Assembly (NCBI GenBank): GCA_949840905.1
Contig: CATKXW010000005.1
Span: forward strand, 24,366 to 88,365
Direction: 5' to 3'
Origin: an uncultured Eggerthellaceae bacterium
GTDB taxonomy: Bacteria; Actinomycetota; Coriobacteriia; Coriobacteriales; Eggerthellaceae
Length of the DNA: 64,000 bases
How positions within the stretch are numbered: the stretch's first letter is position 1; every line of letters starts with the position of its first letter. The position numbers were made by a program, and so were the translations under genes. Below the pieces are notes generated by a model. The model was given only the letters and a program-made list of their open reading frames with translations, ran no database searches and was not told where the DNA came from. Below are positions 45,100 through 53,928 of the stretch, piece after piece.

Positions 45100-46518
45100 A
45101 TGACCGCAACGCCGATCGCTCCGAAAGAAAGCCGCACCGAGGAGGTTCCCTATCGCCTCTATCTTCGTGAGGACCAGATCCCGACCCAGTGGTACAACCT
45201 GCGCGCCGACATGCCCGAGCCGCCCGAGCCCATGCGCCTGCCCGATGGAAGGGTAGCCGAAGCCGCCGATATCGCGCCGGTGTTCTGCGACGAGCTGGTG
45301 CGTCAAGAGCTCGATGACGAAACGGCCTACGTCGACATTCCCGAAGAAGTGCTCGAGATGTACAAGGTGTACCGTCCGAGCCCGCTGTGCCGCGCCTATA
45401 ATCTGGAGCGCGCCCTCAACACCCCTGCGAAGATCTACTACAAGTTCGAGGGGAACAACACCTCAGGCTCGCACAAGCTGAACTCGGCTCTGGCTCAAGC
45501 CTATTACGCCAAGGCCCAGGACCTCGACAAGATAACCACCGAGACGGGCGCCGGTCAGTGGGGCACCGCCCTGTCCGAGGCCGCAGCCCACTTCGGTGTG
45601 GACCTCGACGTGTTCATGGTGAAGTGCTCCTACGAGCAGAAGCCGTTCCGTCGCTCCATCATGCAGACGTTCAACGCTACCGTGACGCCTTCGCCCTCGA
45701 ACACCACCGAGATCGGCAAGAAGATGCTGGCCGCTCACCCCGATTCCACCGGCAGCTTGGGCACCGCCATATCCGAGGCGGTGGAGCGGGCTATGAACGT
45801 GCCGAACAACAAGGGACGCTATCAGCTGGGCAGCGTGCTGAACCAAGTGGTGCTGCACCAGTCGATCATCGGCCTGGAGTCCTATACTGCCCTCGAAGAG
45901 CTGGGCGAGTATCCCGACATCGTCATCGGCTGTGCAGGCGGCGGCTCCAATCTGGCCGGCCTTATCGCGCCGTTCATGCGCGATAAGCTGCGCGGCGAGC
46001 GTCCTGACACCCGCTTCATCGCGGTGGAGCCGGCCAGCTGTCCTTCGCTCACTCGCGGCAAGTACGCCTACGACTATGCTGATACCGGCCAGACCTGCCC
46101 GCTGTGCAAGATGTACACCCTGGGCAACGGCTTCCTTCCCAGCCCCGACCATGCGGGCGGCTTGCGCTACCACGGCATGAGCCCGGTGGTCTCGAAGTTG
46201 AAGCACGACGGCTACATGGAGGCTGTGGCCGTGGCGCAGACCGACGTGTTCGCAGCTGCTGAGGAGTTCGCGCGCCTGGAGACCATCTTGCCTGCTCCCG
46301 AGAGCGCTCATGCTATCCATATAGCCATGGAAGAGGCGAAGAAGTGCGCAGAGACGGGCGAGGCCAAGACCATCCTGTTCGGTCTGACCGGCACCGGCTA
46401 CTTCGACATGAAGGCTTATGAGGCCTACAACAACGGCGAGATGGTCGATCACGTTCCCACCGATGAGGAGCTAGAAGTGGGCTTCGCCAGCATCCCGACC
46501 ATCGAGGGCATCCAATAG
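45100..46518 (+). CDS. trpB2: TrpB2-type tryptophan synthase beta chain
   Basis: PLP enzyme that condenses indole with serine to tryptophan. The 472-residue length and N-terminal extension (about 100 residues before the core) fit the TrpB2 subfamily, which works without a dedicated TrpA. PLP-binding Lys126 lies in GSHKLNSA, and the cofactor phosphate loop is GCAGGGSN. The ETGAGQWG segment is also conserved. The start ATG has an AAGGAAGG site. The frame is open further upstream, but that part is the attenuator. No other trp genes adjoin; the leader predicts induction when Trp-tRNA is scarce. Confidence 0.93.
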   Translation: MTATPIAPKESRTEEVPYRLYLREDQIPTQWYNLRADMPEPPEPMRLPDGRVAEAADIAPVFCDELVRQELDDETAYVDIPEEVLEMYKVYRPSPLCRAYNLERALNTPAKIYYKFEGNNTSGSHKLNSALAQAYYAKAQDLDKITTETGAGQWGTALSEAAAHFGVDLDVFMVKCSYEQKPFRRSIMQTFNATVTPSPSNTTEIGKKMLAAHPDSTGSLGTAISEAVERAMNVPNNKGRYQLGSVLNQVVLHQSIIGLESYTALEELGEYPDIVIGCAGGGSNLAGLIAPFMRDKLRGERPDTRFIAVEPASCPSLTRGKYAYDYADTGQTCPLCKMYTLGNGFLPSPDHAGGLRYHGMSPVVSKLKHDGYMEAVAVAQTDVFAAAEEFARLETILPAPESAHAIHIAMEEAKKCAETGEAKTILFGLTGTGYFDMKAYEAYNNGEMVDHVPTDEELEVGFASIPTIEGIQ

Positions 46519-46676
46519 CAGGCGTACCCAATAGCGGATGCGCCCAATAGCGGATGGCGCAGCTTCCGCATCTTCTCGCTATCGCGACGATGCTTCCCTT
46601 CCGAACGGTGTAAGCTTTGGGGGAGCATCGTCGCATACCTATATATAGGTAAGAGAAAGAAGGCGGGGTCAGCCTC

Positions 46677-47462
46677 ATGCGCTTCGTTTCGTGGAATGTG
46701 AACGGCCTGCGGGCCATCCTGAAGAAGGACTTCCGAGAGGTCTTCGACGCGTTGGACGCCGATGTGTTCTCGCTGCAGGAGACGAAGTGCCAGGCGGGGC
46801 AGGTGGAGCTCGACCTGCCGGGCTATCATCAGTTCTACAGCTATGCCGAACGCAAGGGCTACGCGGGTACGGCGGTGTTCTGCAGGCAGGAACCCGCTCG
46901 CGTGCTGCATGGCTTGGGCGATCCCTATCTGGATGCGGAAGGCCGCATCGTGGCTGTGGAGCTGGCGGACCTGTGGAACGTATGCGTGTACACGCCCAAT
47001 TCTCAAGCGGAGCTCGCGCGCATCGATCATCGCCTGCAATGGGACGACGCTTTCCGCGAGTTCTGCTTGGGCCTGCAGGCCGGTACGTTGCCCAGTGGCG
47101 AGAGCATCGCGGCCAAGCCGCTCGTCATCTGCGGTGACCTCAACGTGGCTCATCAGGATATCGACCTGAAGAATCCCGGCCCTAACCGCGGCGTCTCCGG
47201 CTTCTCTGACGAGGAGCGCACCTCGCTCCAAAAACTGTTGGATGCGGGGTTCGTCGACACCTTTCGCTCGTTGCATCCGGATGTGACCGGGGCCTATACG
47301 TGGTGGAATTATCGGTTCCGGGCGCGCGCCACCAATGCCGGATGGCGCATCGACTACTTCTTGGTGAGCGAGAGCCTGCTCGACTCTGTGGAAGCGGCCT
47401 CCATCTACGATGAGGTGATGGGCAGCGACCACTGTCCGGTCGGTCTCGACCTGTGCGTGTAG
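46677..47462 (+). CDS. xth: Exodeoxyribonuclease III / AP endonuclease
   Basis: Cleaves abasic sites and removes 3' blocking groups in base-excision repair. The 261 residues show the full EEP-fold signature: MRFVSWNVNGLRA (Asn), SLQETKC (metal-binding Glu), NVCVYTPNS (Tyr), CGDLNVAHQDID (Asp and Asn), TWWNYRFRARATNAGWRIDYFL and the terminal GSDHCPVGLDL (catalytic Asp-His). The start is ATG 46677, 5 bases after a weak GGGG-rich site. The preceding gap (46519-46676) has short direct repeats of CCAATAGCGGATG. Confidence 0.94.
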   Translation: MRFVSWNVNGLRAILKKDFREVFDALDADVFSLQETKCQAGQVELDLPGYHQFYSYAERKGYAGTAVFCRQEPARVLHGLGDPYLDAEGRIVAVELADLWNVCVYTPNSQAELARIDHRLQWDDAFREFCLGLQAGTLPSGESIAAKPLVICGDLNVAHQDIDLKNPGPNRGVSGFSDEERTSLQKLLDAGFVDTFRSLHPDVTGAYTWWNYRFRARATNAGWRIDYFLVSESLLDSVEAASIYDEVMGSDHCPVGLDLCV

Positions 47463-47493
47463 CAGAGCGAGGTCGGCGCGATGGGCGCGACTT

Positions 47494-47742
47494 CTACGCC
47501 CAGTCGCCGATGCTGATGAGGTAGACGCACAGCAGCACCACAGCACCGATGGCTATGACGGCCCAGATAAGGCCTGACGCCGGGTCATGGGTGCCCTTCG
47601 GGCCGCCCGTGTCTACCTCGAACTCCGACATCGCAGGGAATACCGGGTCGCTCTGGGACGACTCCAGCACGATCGGTTGCTCGTCGGCCAGCTTGTCGTC
47701 CAACATGGCTCGGGAGCGGTGATCCTTCTTGTGCTCGCTCAT
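47494..47742 (-). CDS. Small protein with C-terminal membrane helix
   Basis: The 82 residues have a hydrophilic, acidic N-terminal part (MSEHKKDHRSRAMLDDKL...) and one C-terminal helix (GLIWAVIAIGAVVLLCVYLISIG). A GAGGAGG site precedes. The in-frame TTG at 47748 is an alternative start, 4 bases from that site. No family is recognised. It is divergent from the DMSO reductase operon. Confidence 0.55.
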   Translation of the reverse strand: MSEHKKDHRSRAMLDDKLADEQPIVLESSQSDPVFPAMSEFEVDTGGPKGTHDPASGLIWAVIAIGAVVLLCVYLISIGDWA

Positions 47743-47963
47743 GGGCAAGCCACCTCCTCATCTTCAGGGAAACCCGCTCACGCCGCTCATGCGGGGGCTT
47801 TGGGCGGGATATTCGTCATAACGCCATGTCAAGAAGATAAACCCTTCGCCGGGCCTTCGGACGCCTCTGCGACGTAACGTAATGGAAAGGTAACGGTATC
47901 GAGATTTCCCTGTATAGGGGGCTATTATGGGGGCATGTGCCTTTCGAGAGAGGAGTCATCACG

Positions 47964-50456
47964 ATGGAATTCCCTTCAATGAGTCGTCGTTCATTCGTGA
48001 AGACCACCGGCGCGCTTTCGGCCCTCGCAGTCGCGGGAGCCACGGCAACAGCAGCAGGTTCGCTCATCGAAGCGACCCCCGCCCTGGCTGACGAGGCAAC
48101 TAGTCCCGAGACGGATCGTTTCGTCTGGAGCCAGTGCAACGTCAACTGTGGCGGACGGTGCATCTTCAAGTGGCATGTACGCGATGGAAAGATCGACTAC
48201 ATGCTCACCGACGACATCGGCAATGCCGATTTCCAAGCCCGCGCATGCTTGCGTGGGCGCACCATGCGGCAATGGGTGAACCACCCGGACCGCCTCCAGT
48301 ACCCCATGAAGCGCACAGGTCCTCGTGGTACCGGCAAGTACGAGCGCATCAGCTGGGACGAGGCGGTGCAGACCATCGCCGACAAGCTCAAGTACACCAT
48401 CGAGAAGTACGGCAACGATTCCATCTATATCAACTATGCGACCGGCATGTACTCCGCCACGGGCCGCACCACCGAGCGCCTGATGAATTGCCTCGGCGGC
48501 TATCTGCCCATGTATGGCGATTATTCCACCGGCATGCACCAATACGTGATGCCGTTCATGTATGGCGTGGGCACCTCGCCCTACGAGAACATCTCCGCGT
48601 CGTCGGTGGATCAGGCTGGCAAGGCTGACCTGGTCATCATGTTCGGCAACTCGCCGGCTGAGACCCGCATGGGCGGTGCCAACGTGGTGTGGGATTACGC
48701 CCGTGCGTTCGAGGAGGGCCCCGAGGTCATCCAGATCGATTACCGCATGAACGAGGATTGCTCCGGCACGGTGGATGAGTGGTTGCCCATCCGCACCGGC
48801 ACCGATGCCGCTCTGGTGGCGGGCGTCGCCCACGAGCTCATCAAGAACGACTGGGTCGACCTCGACTTCTTGCATCGCTATTGCCAGGGTTATGACGAGG
48901 AGACCATGCCCGCGTCGGCCAAGGGCCAGAACAAGTCGTACTACGACTACATCATGGGCGCAGGCTACGATCATATCGAGAAGACCCCGGAGTGGGCCGC
49001 CGAGATCACGCTGGTGCCTGCGGCGAAGATCCGCGAGCTGGCCAAGAAGATCCATGAGGCCACGAACACCTTCGTGGTGCAAGGTTGGGGCCTGCAGCGC
49101 CATAGCAACGGCGAGTCCGCTACTCGTGCGGTGTGCATGCTCGCTCTGCTGACGGGCAATCTGGGTCGTGAGGGCACCAACTCCGGCATGCGCGAGGCCG
49201 AACCTCCGGGAGCTCCGGTCGGTTCCATCCCGTCTTCAGACAAGGACCCCAACGGCGTTCCCATGAACATGGTGAAAGCCAAGATATCCTGCTATTCGTG
49301 GTTGAAGTGCGTCGCCGAGGGCTCCAACTTCCAAAAGGAGCTCGATGCTGCTGATGAGCTGGCGCTGTTCATGGGCGCCCAAGACCCCGAGGCCGCGGCT
49401 GCCGCTGCTGCCATCGAGGCTCCGAAGAACGGCATCAAGTTCTTGTGGAACTATGCCGGCAACTGCATCAGCAACCAGCATGGTGACGTGAACCTGGTGT
49501 ACGAGACCTTGTCTGACGAGGGCAAGTGCGAGTTCATCGTGGTGGTCGACACCTTCATGACCGACTCTGCGAAGTACGCCGACATCCTGCTGCCTGACGC
49601 CATGCGCGCCGAGCAGTTGAACATGTCCACCAACGGCTACTCCGAGTACTACTGGGGCGTTACCGTGGGCGGTCCGGCCCAAGAGCCGCCGTTCGAATGT
49701 CGTCCCATCTACGACGTGTTCGCCGACATCGCTGATAAGTTCGGAAAGAAGGACCTGTTCACGGCCGGCAAGACCCAAGACGAGTGGATCAAGCAGCTCT
49801 ACGAGGCGGGCGCTGCGGTCGATCCGCTGCTGCCCAGCTGGGATCAGATCCTCGCCCAGGGCGTGTACAAGCGCGAGCTTCCCACGGCCATCGCGTTCCA
49901 GAAGAACATCGCCGACCCGGTTGCCAATCCGTGGAAGACGCCTTCGGGAAAGATCGAGATCTACTCCGAGGCGTTGGATCATCTGGCGGCTACGCGCACT
50001 CTGTCCGAGGGCCAGGTCATCGCCCCTATTCCGCTATTCGATCCTGGCGTGGAAGGTTTCGGCGCTGTGACCGAGGAGTTCCCGCTGTACATGTCGGGCT
50101 GGCATGACAAGGCCCGCACGCACTCCTCGTTCGGCGCGCTCGAAGTGCTGCGCGAATACAACCGTCATCGCTTGTGGATCAATCCTGTGGACGCGAACCC
50201 GCGCGGCATCAAAGACGGCGACAAGGTGCGCGTCACCAGTCCCGCTGGCACCGTGGTCATCGAGGCGCATGTGACCTCGAAGATCGTGCCGAGCGTGATC
50301 GCCATGCCCCAGGGCTTCTGGCATGAGGCGAACATGCAGGGTGACAAGGTCGATACCGGCGGTTGCATCAACACGCTGACCACCTATGTGCCCTCGCCGC
50401 TCGCCCATGGCAACGGGCCTTCCAATTCCATCATCGCCCAAGTGAAGAAAGCCTAA
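47964..50456 (+). CDS. DMSO-reductase-family molybdopterin oxidoreductase, catalytic subunit (DmsA-like)
   Basis: Periplasm-facing or outer-surface terminal reductase of anaerobic respiration; 830 residues. A Tat signal (SRRSFVKTTGALSALAVAG) is followed by a 4Fe-4S motif CNVNCGGRC...ARACLRG. MoCo-binding segments follow: YGDYSTGMHQYVMPFMYG, MFGNSPAETRMGG, WGLQRHSNGESATRA and, near the end, MPQGFWHEANMQGD. The acceptor cannot be told from sequence; family members reduce DMSO, TMAO, methionine sulfoxide and many others. ATG 47964 has GAGAGGAG upstream. It starts the dmsA-B-C-D operon. Confidence 0.92.
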   Translation: MEFPSMSRRSFVKTTGALSALAVAGATATAAGSLIEATPALADEATSPETDRFVWSQCNVNCGGRCIFKWHVRDGKIDYMLTDDIGNADFQARACLRGRTMRQWVNHPDRLQYPMKRTGPRGTGKYERISWDEAVQTIADKLKYTIEKYGNDSIYINYATGMYSATGRTTERLMNCLGGYLPMYGDYSTGMHQYVMPFMYGVGTSPYENISASSVDQAGKADLVIMFGNSPAETRMGGANVVWDYARAFEEGPEVIQIDYRMNEDCSGTVDEWLPIRTGTDAALVAGVAHELIKNDWVDLDFLHRYCQGYDEETMPASAKGQNKSYYDYIMGAGYDHIEKTPEWAAEITLVPAAKIRELAKKIHEATNTFVVQGWGLQRHSNGESATRAVCMLALLTGNLGREGTNSGMREAEPPGAPVGSIPSSDKDPNGVPMNMVKAKISCYSWLKCVAEGSNFQKELDAADELALFMGAQDPEAAAAAAAIEAPKNGIKFLWNYAGNCISNQHGDVNLVYETLSDEGKCEFIVVVDTFMTDSAKYADILLPDAMRAEQLNMSTNGYSEYYWGVTVGGPAQEPPFECRPIYDVFADIADKFGKKDLFTAGKTQDEWIKQLYEAGAAVDPLLPSWDQILAQGVYKRELPTAIAFQKNIADPVANPWKTPSGKIEIYSEALDHLAATRTLSEGQVIAPIPLFDPGVEGFGAVTEEFPLYMSGWHDKARTHSSFGALEVLREYNRHRLWINPVDANPRGIKDGDKVRVTSPAGTVVIEAHVTSKIVPSVIAMPQGFWHEANMQGDKVDTGGCINTLTTYVPSPLAHGNGPSNSIIAQVKKA

Positions 50457-50468
50457 GGGGTGTGAAAA

Positions 50469-51089
50469 ATGGCTCAATTCGGTTTCTACTATGACAACAC
50501 CCGTTGCACGGGCTGCAAGACCTGTGTGATGGCGTGCAAGGACTACTACGATTCCAGCATTCCCGTGGCTTATCGCAAGGTGTTCGACGTGGAAGGCGGC
50601 ACGTGGAAAGAGGAGGAGAACGGCGCTTACAGCACCGATGCCTTCATGTACCACATCTCGCTGGCCTGCAACCACTGCGACGATCCGGCCTGCGTGAAGA
50701 TGTGCCCCACCACCGCCATGCACAAGGATGCCGCTGACGGCATCGTGAAGGTGGATGTGAACAAGTGCATCGGCTGCGGCTACTGCGTCATGGCTTGCCC
50801 CTACGACGCGCCGAAGGTGGATCGCGAGCGCGGCCATGCCGTGAAGTGCGAGGCTTGCTGGGAGCGCTTGGAAGCGGGCGAGCTGCCCGTGTGCGTCTCG
50901 TCGTGCCCGCTTCGCGCCCTCGATGCTGGCGATATCGACGAGCTGAAGCAGAAGTATCAGGGCACCCAGCAGATCCATCCTATGCCGGATGCTTCCATCA
51001 CCGAGCCCAACATCGTGATCAAGCCCTCTGCGGCCGCCGAGCTCGCTTACGCGAACACGGCCACCGTAACGAACCCGAAGGAGGTATAG
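50469..51089 (+). CDS. DmsB-like 4Fe-4S electron-transfer subunit
   Basis: The 206-residue ferredoxin-type protein has four cysteine clusters: CTGCKTCVMACKDYYD, CNHCDDPACVKMCPTTA, CIGCGYCVMACPYDAP, and CEACWERLEAGELPVCVSSCP. It carries electrons from the membrane anchor to the Mo subunit. It lacks its own signal and would travel with DmsA through Tat. It starts 12 bases after dmsA. Confidence 0.94.
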   Translation: MAQFGFYYDNTRCTGCKTCVMACKDYYDSSIPVAYRKVFDVEGGTWKEEENGAYSTDAFMYHISLACNHCDDPACVKMCPTTAMHKDAADGIVKVDVNKCIGCGYCVMACPYDAPKVDRERGHAVKCEACWERLEAGELPVCVSSCPLRALDAGDIDELKQKYQGTQQIHPMPDASITEPNIVIKPSAAAELAYANTATVTNPKEV

Positions 51090-51093
51090 CGAC

Positions 51094-51948
51094 ATGGAAT
51101 CAGCAATGAGCGATATGGCTTTGGCGCTGTTCACCACGTTCTCAGCGATCGGTGCAGGCGCGTTCCTCATGCTCTTCGTCGCCTTCTTGGTCCACGACTT
51201 CAGCGATGACCAGCTCAAGAAGCTCGACAAGTACACGGTGGTGCTGGTCCTGTTCCCGGTAGTGGGTCTCATCTGCTCGTTCATGCACTTGGCGAACGCT
51301 GCCAATGCCATGAACGTCATCAACACCATCGGAACCACGCCGCTGGCTAATGAGATCCTCGTGTTCGGCATCTTCTTGGCTGTGGCGGTCATCTACTGGG
51401 TGCTCGCTATCGCCGGTATGCTGAAGGGCCGCACCGCGCGTTTGGCATGCAGCGCCATCGTAGCTGCCCTCGGCGTTCTGGCCGTGGTGTTCATGGGGCT
51501 GGCCTATGCCATTCCCACTATTCCCACCTGGGATTCCCCGTGGACGACCCTTCAGCTGTTGGGCGCTATGCTGCTCGGCGGCTCAGCCCTCACCTGGTGG
51601 GTGTGCTCCCTGGTCGAGAAGGATGAAGGGGCTGCCCAGAAGATGGCCTCGGTGTCACGCCTGGTGCTCATCGTCGGCGCGGCGGTGCTGCTCATCGCTA
51701 CCGTGGCCCTGTTCGCCACCGGTGCGTCTGCGACCAGCGGCATCGTGAACGTGGCCCAGAACGCCAGTGAGCTCACGCCGATGCTGGTGGCCTCCATCGC
51801 CTTCACGGTCATCGCCGTGGTGTGCGGTTTCCTCGGCAAGGGAGACAAGCGCACCGCTTGGCTGTGCGGCGCAGTGGTGATAGCCTGGTTCGCGGTGTTC
51901 TTCGCCCGTTTGTGCTTCTACGGCATGCAGATCACCATCGGACTGTAA
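51094..51948 (+). CDS. DmsC-like membrane anchor subunit
   Basis: The 284 residues have eight hydrophobic helices, beginning ALFTTFSAIGAGAFLMLFVAFLV. The DmsC family quinol-oxidising anchor passes electrons to DmsB. AAGGAGG sits 9 bases before ATG 51094, four bases after the dmsB stop. Together the three genes encode a complete respiratory reductase. Confidence 0.9.
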   Translation: MESAMSDMALALFTTFSAIGAGAFLMLFVAFLVHDFSDDQLKKLDKYTVVLVLFPVVGLICSFMHLANAANAMNVINTIGTTPLANEILVFGIFLAVAVIYWVLAIAGMLKGRTARLACSAIVAALGVLAVVFMGLAYAIPTIPTWDSPWTTLQLLGAMLLGGSALTWWVCSLVEKDEGAAQKMASVSRLVLIVGAAVLLIATVALFATGASATSGIVNVAQNASELTPMLVASIAFTVIAVVCGFLGKGDKRTAWLCGAVVIAWFAVFFARLCFYGMQITIGL

Positions 51949-51986
51949 GATAGGCCCAGAAGATAGATTCGAAAGGAGAGGGCGCG

Positions 51987-52703
51987 GTGACGGAAGAGGT
52001 CTTGGAAGCTACGGCGCTCTCTCCTGAGGTGCGGGAGGGCCTGGTGTTCGTTGGACAGACGCTCGGCCCTCTCTTTCTGCACGATCCTGCGCTGGAGCGA
52101 GAGGTGGTGTGGCCATTGTACGAGGCGTTGGCTGGGGCCGACGCCCGTGCGCTGGCCGAGGAATGGCCCTTCGTCGCTGCTGATGACATCGAGCCGGCAC
52201 TGGCTGCTCTGATCGCAGGGCTGCGCTTCGATGACAGAGAGAGCGGCGCTGAGGCGGCGGCACTGCAAGGCTCTGCTGTTCATGAGGATCTGGTTTGGGA
52301 ATACCGACGCCTGTTCGTGGGACCCGGCGCGAAGGCCGCGCCGCCGTGGGGCTCGGTCTACACCGACAAGGATCAAGTGGTGTTCGGGCAGGCCACGCTC
52401 GATCTGCGCGAGTGGCTTCGCGCGAACACCGTGGCGGTGGTCAAGCGGCAGAGCGATGAGCCAGAAGACCACATCGGCACCATGTTGGAGCTCTTGGCGT
52501 GGCTGGCCGAGCATCGCTCCCAGCTCGTGCGCCCCTATCTCGAGCAGCATCTGCTCCCGTGGGCGCCCCATTTCCTCGAGCTGATGGAAACCGCCAGTGA
52601 CCAGCCGTTCTTCCAGGGCCTTGCGCGCACGACCGCGCTCACTTTGGACGGCATCCGGCACGACCTCGACCTTGCGGTGGAGGTGCCGCGTTTCTATCGC
52701 TAG
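51987..52703 (+). CDS. TorD/DmsD-family chaperone for the molybdoenzyme
   Basis: Cytoplasmic all-helical maturation chaperone of 238 residues that proofreads the Tat signal and assists cofactor insertion in DmsA. The family motif region is seen as LVWEYRRLFVGPGAKAAPPWGSVY and SDEPEDHIGTMLELLAWLAEH. The GTG start has a GGAGAGGG site. As last gene of the operon, its partner is the dmsA product. Confidence 0.9.
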   Translation: MTEEVLEATALSPEVREGLVFVGQTLGPLFLHDPALEREVVWPLYEALAGADARALAEEWPFVAADDIEPALAALIAGLRFDDRESGAEAAALQGSAVHEDLVWEYRRLFVGPGAKAAPPWGSVYTDKDQVVFGQATLDLREWLRANTVAVVKRQSDEPEDHIGTMLELLAWLAEHRSQLVRPYLEQHLLPWAPHFLELMETASDQPFFQGLARTTALTLDGIRHDLDLAVEVPRFYR

Positions 52704-52715
52704 CATCCTTCCTTT

Positions 52716-52721
52716 ATAATG
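52716..52721 (+). promoter_or_regulatory. -10 element before the deformylase-like gene
   Basis: TATAAT, 49 bases before the ATG. No clear -35 hexamer is visible upstream. Confidence 0.45.
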
Positions 52722-52770
52722 AGGCGAGCAAGATCGTAAGGCTCGTCTTCTAGGAAAGGGATGCGGCACC

Positions 52771-53193
52771 ATGATCAAAGAGATCGTCACCGATGATGAA
52801 TTCCTCTCGCGCCCGAGCGAGAAGGCCACGGCGGAAGATGCTTCCGTCGCCCAGGACTTGCTCGATACCATCGCCGCTGATGAGGAGGCTGCTTGTTTGG
52901 CGGCGAACCAGATCGGTGTGCTGAAGGCCGTCGTGGTGTATCTTGACGAGCAAGACAAGCCCTACATCATGTATAATCCTGTGCTCAAGCAAGGTCTCTA
53001 TCCGTTCAAAGCGAACGAAACATGTCTGTCGCATGGCGACAAGGAAATGAAGGTCACACGTTTCAACAAGATCCAGGTAGCCTATGATGACCTGGTCGAT
53101 GGCGCATTGGTCCCGAAGAAGCGAAAACTGGAAGGCTGGACCGCCGTGGTGGTGCAACACATGATAGATCACTGTAACGGAAAATTGGTTTGA
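52771..53193 (+). CDS. Peptide-deformylase-like protein lacking the catalytic Glu
   Basis: The 140 residues align with peptide deformylase along the whole length. Motif 1 appears as CLAANQIGV (usual GLAAPQIGV), motif 2 as ETCLSHG (usual EGCLS) and motif 3 as QHMIDHCNG (usual QHEIDH). The metal ligands Cys and both His are kept, but the general-base Glu of motif 3 is Met. Either activity is lost or altered, or this is a paralogue with another role. It has its own promoter and a following terminator. A second, canonical def is not in the window. Confidence 0.82.
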   Translation: MIKEIVTDDEFLSRPSEKATAEDASVAQDLLDTIAADEEAACLAANQIGVLKAVVVYLDEQDKPYIMYNPVLKQGLYPFKANETCLSHGDKEMKVTRFNKIQVAYDDLVDGALVPKKRKLEGWTAVVVQHMIDHCNGKLV

Positions 53194-53202
53194 CCTGCTG
53201 AT

Positions 53203-53231
53203 GGCGGCTGCGAGAGCAGCCGCCTCGTTTT
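53203..53231 (+). terminator. Intrinsic terminator between the deformylase-like gene and bioY
   Basis: GGCGGCTGC / GCAGCCGCC with a GAGA tetraloop, followed by TCGTTTT. Confidence 0.88.
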
Positions 53232-53265
53232 ATAGGGAGAAGAAGAACGAGAAAGGAAGGACTTC

Positions 53266-53928
53266 ATGGAGTCTACTAGCATCTCTACCCCCATCGCCCG
53301 TTCCCGTACCCGTTCCATCGCATTCGTGGCGCTCACCATCGCCATCATGGCCGTGAGCGCGTGGGTGACCATTCCCATCGGGCCCATCCCGTTCACCTTG
53401 CAGATGTTCGCCATCCCCTTCGCTATCGTGGTGCTCTCGCCCAAGCAAGCGATCGCTGCCATCGCAGGCTATCTGATCCTCGGTGCCATCGGCGTGCCGG
53501 TGTTCTCGGGCATGCGCGGCGGCTTCGGCGTTCTGGCCGGTCCGACGGGCGGCTTTCTGTGGGGCTACATCTTCGGCGTGGTCGCGGCAGCATTCTTCCT
53601 GCAATTCGTGCGCACCCATACGAATTGGGATGCGAGCCGCGCCGAGCTCGCTCGTGCAGCAGCTCAGGACCCGGCGGCCGCAGCGTCGCTGAGCATGGGC
53701 GCCCGCATCGTACGCTTCTTCCGCATGGCCGGCGTTGAGGTGGTGGCCGGCGTCATCTTCACGGCGCTCGCGTACGTGTGCGGTTGCATCCAGTACATGG
53801 CTCTCATGAACGTGGGCGTGGAAGTGGCCTTCATGGCGTGCTGCGCGCCGTTCATCGTGCTCGACCTCATCAAGATCGTGGCCGCTGTGCTGTGCGCCCA
53901 AGCCGTGAAGGGCGCGGTGCGCGCCTAA
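53266..53928 (+). CDS. bioY: BioY biotin transporter (ECF S component)
   Basis: Substrate-binding membrane protein for biotin uptake; 220 residues with about six helices. The BioY signature regions are VTIPIGPIPFTLQMFAIPFAIVVL, GYLILGAIGVPVFSG and GFGVLAGPTGGFLWGYIFG. A hydrophilic insertion of about 35 residues (THTNWDASRAELARAAAQD...) interrupts the middle of the protein, longer than usual. It needs an EcfA/A'/T module encoded elsewhere. The start follows GAAAGGAAGG. The 3' end overlaps the convergent kinase gene by 4 bases. Confidence 0.92.
   Translation: MESTSISTPIARSRTRSIAFVALTIAIMAVSAWVTIPIGPIPFTLQMFAIPFAIVVLSPKQAIAAIAGYLILGAIGVPVFSGMRGGFGVLAGPTGGFLWGYIFGVVAAAFFLQFVRTHTNWDASRAELARAAAQDPAAAASLSMGARIVRFFRMAGVEVVAGVIFTALAYVCGCIQYMALMNVGVEVAFMACCAPFIVLDLIKIVAAVLCAQAVKGAVRA

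Noticed and set aside
47991..49103. 370-codon minus-strand frame in the DMSO reductase gene
   Set aside because: Antisense shadow of the catalytic subunit; the plus-strand frame has the Tat signal and 4Fe-4S motif.
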